DNA from: Undaria pinnatifida
Taxonomy: Eukaryota; Sar; Phaeophyceae; Laminariales; Alariaceae
Assembly: GCA_012845835.1 (NCBI GenBank)
Contig: JABAKD010000006.1
Span: 1,348,116 to 1,412,115 of the forward strand
Length of the DNA: 64,000 bases
Reading direction: 5' to 3'
The notes under the pieces were generated by a model that made no database searches, was not told where the DNA came from, and saw only the letters and a program-made list of their open reading frames with translations. Positions 1-13,200 of this stretch are shown in pieces. Both the position numbers and the translations under genes were made by a program. Position 1 is the stretch's first letter; each line of letters starts with the position of its first letter.

Positions 1-84
1 AAGCCACACTACCAAAACAGCAACTGTAACGTAACGCCCAAACGGGTTATGGCTGCCGAATTAACACAAAATGCAACCTCAAAG

Positions 85-180
85 TTAACGCCTTTAGCAC
101 TGGAAACCCGTCTTGAGGACAAGATACTAGAATATATCAATATACTTTAGGGAGGCATCTTGAGGCTCTGAAGGGGTTAC
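85..180 (+). mobile_element. TTAA MITE (piggyBac-like), intron or 3' flank of the large gene
   Basis: It begins TTAACGCCTTTAGCACTGG and ends GCTCTGAAGGGGTTA, with AATATACTTTAGGGAGG inside. The family has a TTAA target and short CSCCTTTA inverted ends, as in piggyBac-type elements, and no coding capacity. Confidence 0.75.
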
Positions 181-985
181 GCGGGAAAAGGCTATACGTG
201 GTTGTGGATTCGCGCGTTTAGCGTCTCACCCGCTGGACATTCTGGTGAGGTCCAACTTGTTCGTGGCCACGTGTTCCTGGGGGAGGGGGAGAAAGAGCGG
301 GGGGGAGGTCACGGCCAGGGATAACGTAAGGCATGCATTTCGATATCTTATTGAACTATTGTGAAGACATCCGCTGTATGTTCGATACATTTAGGGCCGA
401 TAATAATCTTTGCAAGCTGCGTAATACACCGGCTGCTCGTTTTTACACATGTGTTATCCTTCGAATACATACGACTAATACGTATGATGCCAACGTGAAC
501 ATCAACAACAAAACTGCCATCAATAATAATCATCGTAGCTACTGCTGTATCTTGTACACGCTAGGGTTTGACGCCGGACATCGCGCAACCAACTCAATTC
601 CGACGCGGTGTAATTATTATTGCTCATACTTCGAAGCATGATATTATGCTTGCAACGTATCACAACCTCGTGTGCACTCGCCCAATTAAGAGTAGCCTGC
701 AGTTCGTTTATTACGCGTGGAAAGACAACGCGGCTGATGCTGTAATCGTCGTTTGCAGTTTCAACAAGGTTATACGTCCAAAAGTTGGAAACTTTGTGGA
801 ATTTTCTGCTTTCGGCAAGCAAAAGCTTAATAAAAAAATAAGAAAATAAAATGTTGAGTTTTTTTGTTGCCATGAGCACCGTGTCTTTCATAACGCATCT
901 GAGGGCTTCCGGGTTGGTTTATGGGGCATCACTTAATACGGCGAACCCAATATGGCTCTCGTATACCATCGAAAAACGTTCTGGG

Positions 986-1075
986 TTAACGTCTTTGCAG
1001 CCATAAACTCTTGTTGGGGGAAAAATTGACTTGAAGTTAGTATAGAGAGGGATTCTGGGGCTCCAAAGGGGTCAA
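986..1075 (+). mobile_element. TTAA MITE just downstream of exon 12
   Basis: It starts TTAACGTCTTTGCAGCC, contains ACTTGAAGTTAGTATAGAGA, and ends GCTCCAAAGGGGTCAA. The exon 12 donor lies about 30 bp away on the other strand. Confidence 0.75.
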
Positions 1076-1106
1076 GGCTATAAGGTTTGTGGTACGCATG
1101 ACTTAC

Positions 1107-1206
1107 ATTTACGACCGAAGATGCTGCTGAAGGTTTGACCACGTCCGCGTCTTCGAACTCGTTCCCGTCAAACAGGCAGTGGTAGCACACCGCCGCCGAG
1201 CAGAAG
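1107..1206 (-). CDS. Exon 12: second half of membrane helix and start of cytoplasmic tail
   Basis: The acceptor is CGTTTTGTGTTGCAG|CTTCTG and the donor GTAAAT|GTAAGT. It enters in phase 2, leaves in phase 0, and codes for residues 816-848. FCSAAVCYHCLF completes the helix begun in exon 11, and the Cys cluster would suit palmitoylation. The tail DGNEFEDADVVKPS is acidic. If the donor were unused the frame would run into a TTAA MITE and stop near 933, so a further exon before position 1 is more likely. Confidence 0.7.
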
Positions 1207-4200
1207 CTGCAACACAAAACGGGGGGTGAAACAAACGCGTTACGATATACAGCGGTAAGCAACACCAACAAAAACATCAACAAGACCAACACCAACGACA
1301 GAAGCGACCAACATACCAATATCTAATTCGTCGAACTCACGGCTGACGTCCTCGAAAATATTTTTTATAGAATATCTACAACAGCAGCAACATGAACTAC
1401 ACAGGTAGAAAACAACAGAGACAAAAAACATCAGCAACCGACAACAACAGCGCATTGAAACACCGCAAACAACATCAACGTCAAAATACCGCGACAAAAA
1501 TATCACCAACCACATCCATACATTACACCCGACAAAACAACGACAACAGCGCCATCACCAACTGAGATAACATCGACCCTCCACCCCCTCAGGACAAGAA
1601 ACTACGCCCACATAAACCACATCTACTACATCGTCAAAAACACACGCACAATCGACCACTCCCCCCACCCCCGCACTTAACATTCCCTCGCCAAACGGCG
1701 CAGGTGACCACGAGCGCCGAAAGCAGCATCCCTCCATACCGGAGAAAACTCTGCCAGGGCCCGCTAGTTCTAACTTCCTCCGCGACGGACCAAAAACACT
1801 ATCAACAACACCAACATCAACCAACACCAACACCACCAACACCAACATCAAACCAACACCACCATCGTGTTTCACCAGACAGCGCAGGTACCGATGAGCG
1901 CCTAAAACAGTACCCCTCCATACTAAAGAAAACTCTGGCAGGTTGCGCTAGTGCTAAGCTTGTCCCAGCCCGATGAACAACACCAACACCACCACCAATA
2001 TCAACACTAACAACACCACCACCACCAATATCAACACTAACAACACCACCACCACCAAAATTAACACCAACACCACCACCACCACCACCAAATCAACTCC
2101 AACACCAGCATTACCACCAACACCACCACTGTTAATAACATGGTACTTTCTCACCAGACAGCGCAGGTGCCGACGAGCGCCAAAAACAGCATCCCTCCAT
2201 ATTTCAGAAAATTCTCCCAAGGTCCGCTGGTGCCAAGCTCGTCCGACACGGATAGGCCCGACGAAGACAGAGTCGTGGCGTTGCCGCACGAGGTGTTGCC
2301 ACCGAGACAGAAAGCCAGGTTGGACATGCTGCCGTACACGCGAAAAAAAAACACAACGCACTTATTTTGTGTGAAAGATACACGCGAAGAAAGCGTTATT
2401 ATCGAACACACTTCGTTTACGACAAAAGAAAGAAAAAAATGTTTTCACGTTTTGGTTGCGAAAATATGTGAAGTAGGGTGTTGCTTCCGAAAGAAGCGCT
2501 TATTTGTTCTCCCGAAAACGGCCTCAATTTCGGGGAAAACGCAATCGTCCGAAAACAAAAAACACACACCCAGAGCGTACAGAAAAGGGAGGGGACGGGG
2601 AACAGCAATACGGCAGTCAACTGTACGAGCTAAGTTTTGGCTACGAGTGTGGGGGAAACCCCTGCTTCGTGGCATATTGCAGCACGATGTGCTGTCGCCG
2701 ACGGCACACAACGCCAGGTTGTACACGTTGCCATAAACTAAAAAAAGTACCCGAACACGACATTTTGTTCAACGACAAACACGATGAAAGTTGATTTATC
2801 GGGCATTGTTGTTTACGAAAATAACAAAGTTTTTTTTCTTTTCTTTTCCGAAAACGTTTTTATTTTTCAAAAAACAAATTCAAACGACGTTTTACATTTT
2901 TCGTTGTTTTGAAAAAAAAAAAAAAAAAGTTCATCCCGCAAGAAAAAAAAAAAAAAATCGTGCAGAAGACGAAGACGGAGGCGGTGGAAGTTGAAGGCAC
3001 TCCAGCCAACAATGATACACGCCACGAAGAAGCAGATGAAGGAAACCGAAGAAACTCTATTAATAGGGGATTAAAATTGCCGCACACATAGGCAACACTA
3101 GGTTGGACAAGCCAGGATAGCTTCCCCGAAAACGCCGATTTCTAGTGAAAAAATTTTGCCGACAACATAACAACTAACACGCCGTGCTGAAAAGAGGGGG
3201 GAGGGGGGGGGGGGGGCATATTGAGTGGAGTCAAGTTTACAAGTTACCTGGAACGTTGTAGGGGGTGCAAACGGGAACAAAGAGGAAAGCCGAAAACTGA
3301 CTCAACTACAAACGACGATTACAGCCCTCTCGTGAGAAAAACACCGCCCGATCCGGACAAAAAATAAAAAACATGTATCATAGTAATGGCACCTCGCACC
3401 TGATCTCCGAAGGTAACACCCCTAACGCGTCCGCGAGTTCCTTCCTCCCCCCTTCCGCATAGTCCTCGACTACAAGCGCCACCCGAGAGGAGGTCGAGTC
3501 CGATGCGTCCCCTTCTTCCGTTGTTAAGACCACCTGGAAGTCCATGTCTACGGTGCTTGCAGTGTTACCGCTTTCGTCTGATTGTAACCCCCTCGAGCTG
3601 CGGAGGTACCCAAATCTGTCGTGGTCATCACCACCATCAATGCTGCTGCTATCGCTATCCCGACTGTCGCCACCAACACCACGAGCGCTATCGCTGCTGC
3701 TGGCGCCACCGCTAGCCTTCCGCTCAACCTCCTCCTCCCAGCCCTCTACCAACTCATCTCCTTCTCCCTTCCCTTCCTCCCGCCCCAAGGCTTCATCCAA
3801 CTCCCACCCCGCCTCCCAGCCCTCATGTAACGCCTCCTCCTTCCAGACGTACTTCCTCGCTTCCCGAGATTGTTCGGAAGGCAGTCGGTTGGCCTCATCA
3901 TCACCATCACCATCATCACCAGCTTCCAGAGAAGACATTTCCCTCCAGACGCTGGGCAATCGACGCCGCGCAGCCCCCCCGCCCCCACCCCCGCCCCCGA
4001 TACCACTACCGCCTCCACATGAGGTATCTCCATCGTTCAAGTCATAACTACCCTCGTTAATATGCGCTGTCTCAAGCGCGTTCATTTCAAGCACCGCGGA
4101 GGCAGCTACCGCGACATTTTGTACCGAATCTAGGCCGAATATCGTGGCAAGCCCTTCTCGAGCGGCGTTGAAAACCTCTTCTTCCTCCGCGTCTGGGTCA

Positions 4201-7200
4201 ACACCGGACACCTGAACGACGCGCAGAGGATATAGTCGAGAGGGATAAAAACGAGCAAGAACAACTTTACAAAAAAACTCTGGAGTGCTAAAATAAGGTT
4301 ACAAGAAAAATACGAACAACGACCCCTCCCTCCTCCTCCCCTACCTCCCCCCCCCCTCTATCCCACCCCTTCCGGCCACCCTTACCCCCCCGCTTGAAGA
4401 GTACCGGCGACACTACCATTTTCGCCTCCATCATGAATATCGGCGCCGCATGCGGAAAAAAAAAAGACGGACAACGAAAATAAACAAGTACCCCCCCCCT
4501 CGCCCACATGCATGATACAATGATTGCACGCCTCCATTTCCTCCTCCAGCCACCTCTACCCTACCTGAAGGCTACCGGTGGGCCGCCTTTACCGCTCTTC
4601 TGGACTATTACACAGGATAACGCATGGAAATAGGGGAGGTTGGTTTGGTCCATGTGTGCTTCCAGAGTCATCGCCAGAAAAAAAAAAAAAAACTACCCAA
4701 AACACTACGTTAGCCCTGACCTTCACCCCTACCCATAAAACTCAAGTCCTGCGAAAAACGTTTTCACTTTTTTAATTGTTTATCAAACCTCGTTTATCAA
4801 GTCATTCCCCGATTTCCATTATTTATCCTACATCATAATCCAGACATTTCGTGAAGGCTACTGGCACCGGTTACACTTCCCTCCCATTCCGCGGATCTCA
4901 TGAAGGTCGGCGACGCGGTCGGCCTGCGTAGTATTAAGACTACAACACAAAAAACAATTATTAATATCAACACTTCGTGTATAATATATAAGCGATATTG
5001 ACAAGAAAAACATTACCCACAAACACACGAACAATGAAAAAAAGGCTCAGGTCTATAGACTATATATGTTTTTTTTCTTCTTCAAACACATCTCCTTTCT
5101 AGCTTCGGGACAAGCTGTGGTCATAAGCGTCGTCCTTTCTCCCCCCCGGCTCTTGCCGCCAATTTTTATCGCGCATAGGGTTCAGCAATCCCACTGCTCG
5201 TCGATCTTTCATCGAGTGTTGCTAACTCACGCTCTCACGTTTTCCGCGAGTCAATTTGTGCACAAGAAAAAGTCCCCACGAAACTACACGAGTATGCACT
5301 CGGGGGGTTCGAACTCACGAAACTAACCTATACCAGGCTCGAGGATAACCTGATACGCCACCGGGGCGACCGGCCGTAATATATTGTAAAAATAAAAATA
5401 CACTCCAGCTGTGAGATCAAAGATTTTGTCGAAACTCATCTTTTCAAGCTGTGTGTGATAATCCGATCGCGCGTATTACGGGCTGTGTGTCCTCATCAAG
5501 GATATAGGTCGGCGACTCCCCTTGGAACTACAGTGTAGCTATCAGGGTCAACAGGGCGATGTTAGGCAGTCTGTGCGCGGAAACTAAAACCTGTTTTCGA
5601 GGGGGCCCAAATCTGACAGCTGTGGAAGGAGATGCATCAGTTTATCAAGTGTATCCTGTAAGTCGTATAACCGGTGAGGGGAGGGCGGAGTTTTTAAGGG
5701 CGTGGGAGCATGGGTTTGAACAAGACGAAGCGGGGGGGGGGGGGGGGGGGGGGGGGGCGGGGCAACTCAATCTGTGCGTGGAAACTATGAATTCTTTAAG
5801 GGGATAAATCTGGCGGTTTTGGAAGGAATGCACCAGTTTATCATGTATATCCTGTAAGTCGTACAACCAGTGAGGAGGGGGTGGAGTGTTCGAGGGGGCG
5901 GGTGGGGGGGGGGGGGGGGGCAAAAGGGTTTTCAACAGATTTCGGTCGCATACAAGCAGGGGTTTGCTAGACGCGTGGTGCTATGTCTAGGCGATGGTGC
6001 GGGTGGTGGGGAAGGAGGGAGCGTTGAGGTGGGGTGTGTGTGTGGGGCGGGGGGGGGTGAATTGGAGCAGCGGCATGGGTGGCTCTAAAAAGATAATGAG
6101 GTGATTTCGATGTTAGGTGGGGCGTTTGAGCAAGAGGGAGCGGGAAAAAAAGAAGAAGAAAAAAAGGGGGCGTTGGGGGGGGGGGGGGCTGAATTAAAGC
6201 TCATCATGGATATATATGGCCATATGACTACGGCCATGCATGAAACGAGTACCTCCCCCCCCCCCCCCAACCGCCTCCACCCCACCTGAAGAGTACCGGT
6301 GACACTACCACCCCTATCCGTCGACGTGATGAAGGTCGGCGCCGATGTTGGGGAAGAAGTCGGCGCAGAAGAAGGGGAGGAGGTGGGGGTGCTCGAGCCA
6401 TCCTGAAATGCGCAGACGGAGTTTGTAAATAAAAAGGGGGAGAGGGAGGGGGGGGGGGAGAGGTGGCGTGGACTATGAAATTAGAACGGAGGATAGGGGC
6501 GGGTAGAGAATGACGTCGGGGCGTTAGAAGGGGATAATGTCGGGGTGCTCGAGTCGTCCTGAAACATCTAGACAACAAAAAAAAAGGTGTGAGAGAGGTT
6601 GAGTGTGGGGGCGGGGGGAGGGGGGTAAACGACGGTAGTTGACACGGCGTTTACGATGGGAGGTGCCGGGGGTAGGGTAAGAAATATCGCATGCTGGTGG
6701 GATGTAGGGTGTCGCAGATAATACAGCGCTGTGAGCCGAGGTGTTTTATAGTGTGAAAAGGGGAGAGGAGGGGAGGGGGGTACTCATTTCATTCATAGCC
6801 GTACTCGAATGACCATAGACCCTCGCATGCCTACAACGTCGGGACGGAGAACAGTCGGGTTTTCACCGATCAGAGAGACATCGCGTGCACCAAACACGAA
6901 GCGCCGTGGGGTGTTCGGCGAGTCGCAGGAAGGAGAGGGCGGGGGGGGAGTAACGCTTCGATACCGTCGACGGCGCAACTCGCGCCAGGCCAGGCCAAGC
7001 AAACTCACCTCAGGCCCCCCAACAGGAGAACTAGGGGGCACCCCCAACACCACCGGTGACGCAGTCGCAGGGCCAGCAGACCCAGGCCAATTGGACGAAG
7101 GCGCAAAAGTTGACAGCGCCGTTGGGGCGGGTGTGGGCACTTGTTCAATGGTGCATTCTAAGCGGGGTTCAGCCAGGTTGTACTGGGAGCCCAGGTAGGT

Positions 7201-10200
7201 TATGACCAAGGTAGCCCGGTTGGTGGCGAAGGCGTCTATCGTCAGCCCGCACCCCTGAAAAAAAAACGCCACCACACAATAAATGGGGGGAAGGGGAAGG
7301 GTGAGGACAAGGATTATTTTTAGTATGTAGTATACACAGCGCAGCATACAGTATCCAGCATATGCTACGCAGGTACAGGATACAGGAATCAAAACAGATG
7401 TTGTGTTGTTCTCACATTAACTCACATAATCAAGTCCGTGGTCACAGGACAGGCTCCAGTCACTCTGGAGTGGAATGATACCCCAGGGACAAAAGAAAAC
7501 AAAAAGTGGTACACGCATATATCGTAGCTGAAGCAACTAACGCATTCGCCGAAAAACATAAACAACAGCAGTATCTGGTAGCCGTATGTATACAGACTAA
7601 ACCTATACACCCGTGTTAGCTATGAATAGTCGGTGTTGCTCGCTCGTCTACCAGGGCGGTGGCTAATTATTTTCGCCTTAGTTTTTTCAAGAGTTCTGTC
7701 TCCCATTAGTTTTCAAGGGCGTTTCGCACGTCGTACCCGGCCAAAGCTCATGGGAACACCTGTGTCCCCTCTTGTTCACCTTGGGATACCCCCGGGAAAA
7801 AAGCCAAACACGTCCCGAAGGGGAACTTGTACAGTGGACGCGTGCTACCATAGAGGCGCGCCACTTTTTTCCTGAGGTTCCTCAACTTGGGGAGCTCAAG
7901 AACTCTCCCAAAAACTGGTTTGGAGAAAAACAAATTGCTATCTAAGATACCGGATGAAAAATTCCATGGCCTAGGGTGAACGACGAGAATCATGCAACAA
8001 AAAAGGCCTATTATTTATTTTTTTTCCGACGATTTTGGGTCAAGGAGCTCCGTCATATAGAAACACTTTCAGACGAAAAGTGCTACCTCTATCGTAGCAG
8101 GCGTCAGCGGGCACCCCAATTTAACGCCTTCCACCACTGGAAACCCGTTTTTAATTACAATTTTACTTGAAGCTAGTATAGGGAGGGATTTTGGGGGCTC
8201 TAAAGGGGTTAAGGGCGCGCCCCGTGACAGGCCCAAACAAGCGCTCTTAACTACACATTGCTCTTATCTGTAGTGGGAAATATATAGCGTTTAGTATAGG
8301 TGGGGCGTACGCCGATTTGACCCGCTCTTAAGTCCCGAACGCTCTTATCCTGGGCGCTCTTAAATCGGGGTACCCACTGTAGTATACAGCATCGTACCTT
8401 TCCCGACAAGGCCGTTTCTCTTGCAGTACGGCATAGAGCATCGTGCTGTATATTCACCAAGTGCGTATCTACAAGCTCCCCCTTGGTACCACGGGTGACG
8501 CCAGGCCGATGACTTCGCACCCCCGTGCGTTCTCCCGCATCCTTACGGAGTGGTGTGTGCTTCACATTACACTGGTATTCCCAGCCATCTAGAAAACATC
8601 CCGCACAACCGGTGTACGTGCCGAAGCCTGCTAGAGAGACTAGCTCTGTGGTCTACGACACAGAGATACACCTTGCAAAATAAGGCAAGGCGATTGGGCC
8701 AAACAATGCTAACCACAATGGACACGCGGGCAAAAAAAAGATTATGCACGCCAGCACCAGACTAATTGCAACAAAAAGCAACAAAAAAAAGGCAGTAGTA
8801 GCGCATGAAGCAATACTGCGATGTAATTTCACATTCACGGGTGATGAAGGTAAGGACCAAGAGAATATGATAACGTCTACATGGCAAATATATCTACCGC
8901 GGCTGCGACTTTCAGTGCTTGATAGCCGGCGTCAGCATCCGGGTGCAACGAAACACAACAAAAACTGCTGATATGCTCGGCACCATTTGATGCGTTGGTA
9001 CAGCAGTCCACTGGCATCTCTCACCATTCGCTGCAGCCAGTACAACCTACCCGCAATACAAGAAAAAAATGCCACGAACATTAGAAGAAAAAAGAAAACA
9101 ACGCTCACAGCAGTGGTCTACAGCATCCCATACCGACACACAGCCAGGTGCTGTACGCAACCTTACATACGTATCGTGCGTGCAAGAAGCAAAAAGGAAA
9201 ACGCAGCACAGCAGTCGTAACGGACACAATACAACCCAATATCTGCTAGGAAAATGAACTTTGACCCCTTGACCGACGGCAATTTTCAAACAATTGACCT
9301 TGACTGACGTCATCTTTACTAGGTTTTAGTGTGGAAGATGTCGGTGAACGGCACTTTCAGCCCTTGACCGTCGGAATTTTTCCAATATTTTACCTTGACT
9401 GACACCAAACTACTAGGTTTAAGTGTGGAAGACGTCGGTAAACGGCACTTTCAGCCCTTGACCGACAAGTTTCCAATATGTTACCTTGACTGACGCCAAA
9501 CTACTAGATTTTAGTGAGAAACGATCGATTTGACTGACGCCCTTGACGGCTGGACGTTTTCCCTTGACTGATAGTCTCCTGGCATCTTTGACAACCACCC
9601 AAGGCAGACACAGGTGGACCAATCACACAGAGCCCCGGGCGTCTTTGGTCCTCGGAGGAACTCCACCCGGGCGAGAGCCGCTGGCGTCGTGTAGGCCAGG
9701 CTTTGCCGGAGGCCACCACAAGTCCACCAAGTCAGTACAACAAAAGCATCTAGCAACTAACTCATGCGCACTCCTGACGTCACCGGCGTGACGCTTTTTT
9801 GTGCACCAGCAGTAGAAAAATCAAGTCTTAATAGCCCCCCAAAAAACGAAAGGCCCCTCCGCAGTTGAACGGTGACATCTGTACGAGCCAATAGGCGAAA
9901 TGCCATTATCCCGTAGGGGCTTGATTATATCTTGATTATAGTACAGGGAAACATGACGAATAAAACGGATAATTGCAGCACATCCCTGACACGAAGCCCC
10001 CCGGGCTGCTAGTTTTGGTGGCGACGATTTTCCAGTCGATCTTCACCGCAAGTGCCCGTACGACACGCGCACAGCTTGCGCTGCCGTGTGCTGCATGCTC
10101 GCATCACGACAAAGAACGCGTCAATACTTCGTTTTATCGCTGTACATGGGCCTCGAAAGGGTTAAACCACCACCGAAATATAAAACCGCAACTAATTCTG

Positions 10201-13200
10201 AAAAACAACGGCATATACCCGGAAGGCTAATTTATCGTAATTCAACGCCAAGGATGACCATTCATTGCCTGCGCAAAATCGTTCTACCTACCGGTAATCG
10301 GCGACATTCCAGACTCGTGTTACCTTACGCAGTAACCGTAAAAACAGGGGGAAATGCGAACCATCCCCGGGGGGGATGACTACGGCAACCCCCCTCCCCC
10401 CCCCCCCTCCCCGGGGTAACTTGTGAAAAATTCAGCGATATATACCAAGTACAGGCGTTACAAGACAGAAGTTAGCGGGCACTAAAAAAGTTACACGAGA
10501 CTTTCGGGTTATCTACCGTGAACACGTGTTACACCGACGTCATGGGTTATAGGTAACTGCCATCCCTGCCCAACGGTAGCAACGGGGGTCTTGTACCAGG
10601 TACCTGGTGCTATTCCTTACCATGTACCAGGTATACTATGCAGTATCCGTACCCTCAAGCCAACGGTGAGGAAAGAGCGGTCGCCCCAAAACTACGAAAT
10701 AACACATACATATCCTTCCCCAAATGTCGTGCCTCTTTAAACAACGGTACTATTCTCCACCTCTCAACTTACCCATACACAACGATACGATGCAACGATA
10801 CGATGGCTGTGCGTAATATTATGTACCTGGTATATTTACCCTCGAGTTGCCGGGGAGGAAAGACCTGTCGCCCTCGAACGCGATGGTTAACCAACGGCGC
10901 TGTTCACGACGGCGATTTTACACTTAGCCAACGGAGGTAATATCATGTGTACCAGGTATCAATATCAATGATATCAATGTATCCTTACCTGACAACGGTG
11001 GGTAGTGTTACTTGTTACCATTTATAAGGTTTTTCACGGGTCATGGCCCGACCCGACCCGACCCGCGAGTTTCCATAACGCCCCTTAAAACTGGAAACCC
11101 GTTCTTGGGGACAAAGGAGGTAATATCATGTGTACCAGGTATCAAGATCAATGTATCCTTACCTAACAACGGTGGGTAGTGTTACTTGTTACCATTCATA
11201 AGGTTTTTCACGGGTCATGGCCCGACCCGACTCGACCCGCGAGTTTCCATAACGCCCCTTAAAAACTGGAAACCCGTTCTTGGGGGCAAAACTACTTGGA
11301 AATAGTATGGGGAAAGCTTTTGGAGGTCCTAAAGGGGTTAACTCGACCCGCGAGTTTCCATAACGCCTATAAAACTGGAAACCCGTTTTTCGGGAAAAAA
11401 ATACTTGGAAGTAGTATAGGGAACGGTTTTGGGGGCCCTAAAGGGGTTGCTCGTCCCGTGAGTTTCCATAACGCCCCTTTACAACTGGAAACTCGTCTTC
11501 GGGAAAAAAACTACTTGGAAATAGTAAAAGGATTGGTTTTGGGGCCCTGAAGGGGTTACTCGACCCGCGAGTTTCCATAACGCCTTTACAACTGGAAACT
11601 CGTTTTGGGGACAAAACTACTTGGAAATAGTATAGGGATTGGTTTTGGGGGCCCTGAAGGGCACCGCAGTCCCAACATGGCGACGAAACACTTGCGAGTT
11701 AGACTAGGAAAACGTCTTAGAAGTTGGAAATGGGTTAATAAATAGTATCGCAGGGATAACGTTTGTATCTTCACATGTGCTACGATAGAAGCAGTAAGGT
11801 ATCCCGTTTTTTGGCACTTTTCGGCAGTTTTTGGCACTTTTTGGCACTTTCTTAAACTCACCGTAGTTTAACGCCTTTACAAGTAGAAACTCGTTTTCGG
11901 GGGCCGGTTTTGGGGATAAACTACTTGGAAATAGTATAGGACTTTTTTTGGGGGGGGGGTCCAAAAGGGGTTAACTCTTGCCAAGTACTGTGCGTGTTTC
12001 GTGTCCATGTCGGGAGTGCGGTGAGCACTACAAGGATTAAAGAAACTCGCGAATTGAGTCGGATCGGGTCAGGAGGTGTCCAAAATTTGACGGGTCGGTT
12101 CGGGTTGGATCAGGAGCCTTTCAAATATAACGGGTCGGGTCGGATCACCCTGACCCGATCCAACCCGCGAGAAGTGATTCCACTGGTGAAAACCCCTGCA
12201 ATCTATCCGTGCCCAAATGTGCTTCTTTTGAACGATAATGTGTGCGATGGTAATAACCAGGTATATTATTGCAACTAGGTATATGCATCATTTCCCACAC
12301 GTGTACTGCATCGTACACAGCATACACCAGTACATCCTTGACTGAAGACAATTCATAGCTAAACAACGGTACTACTACCCAACGATCAACTTAACCTTAT
12401 CCAACGGCATACTATTATCCCTAATATTATCACCATCATGATCATGATCAAAATTGTCAATGATCACGAGATATCATTGCTATTACTATTACTATTTCTA
12501 TTACTATTACTATTACTCTTGTTGTTGTTGTTGTTGCTGTTGCTGTTGCTGTTGCTGTTGTTGTTGTTGTTGTCATTATTACTACTACTATTATCACTAT
12601 TATTACTATTGCTACTATTGTTAATGGTTCCTTACCTTCAAGTTGACGGTGAGGGAAGAGCTGTCGCCTTCAAAAGCGACGGCCATGTCGAAGCCGCTGC
12701 TGCCCGAGTCAAAACCGTCGATCGCCGACAATTCTGATTGGTCCACTTTTTCCGAAGAAATATCCACGGAACCGTCCGTTGGCGACACTAACGTCGCCGT
12801 TAACTCCAAGTTGTCCAAATCCTTGTTCTGACAAACACAAAGCATGTTTGTATGGGGGGGGGGGGGGGGGGGGGGTCATTTGTTGCGTACCTTAGTCGTT
12901 CGACCATTGACCACGCATCCCTTTCGAGACGGAGCACCGCTCCTACTACTAACAGAGACACCTCCAACCACTCGGCGCTCATTACGCTTCTTCCATATAT
13001 ATACTACATAGAAAGCCGGGGGGGGTCCACTTACAGCTATAGTTTCAGCCGCCCCGATAGCTTTGAAGAAACAAAAAAACTCAGCTATGAAGCGAGGGTT
13101 TCGTCGAAACGCCTTTTCGCAAAAGCTCCACGTGACATTTCGATCGCGTGTGGCAAGGGGTTTGTGATCTCATGAACTACAGCAGTTGCAGCAGTTGCGG

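Noticed and set aside
933-1106. Read-through of exon 12 as the natural C-terminus
   Set aside because: The frame runs into a TTAA MITE, and a consensus donor GTAAGT stands exactly at the exon end.
8251-8565. Minus frame of 104 codons resembling a coding exon
   Set aside because: Half of it is dispersed family G, and it lacks a donor in frame.
9246-9535. CRISPR-like spaced repeats
   Set aside because: Units are about 95-bp tandem repeats without unique spacers, and the context is eukaryotic.
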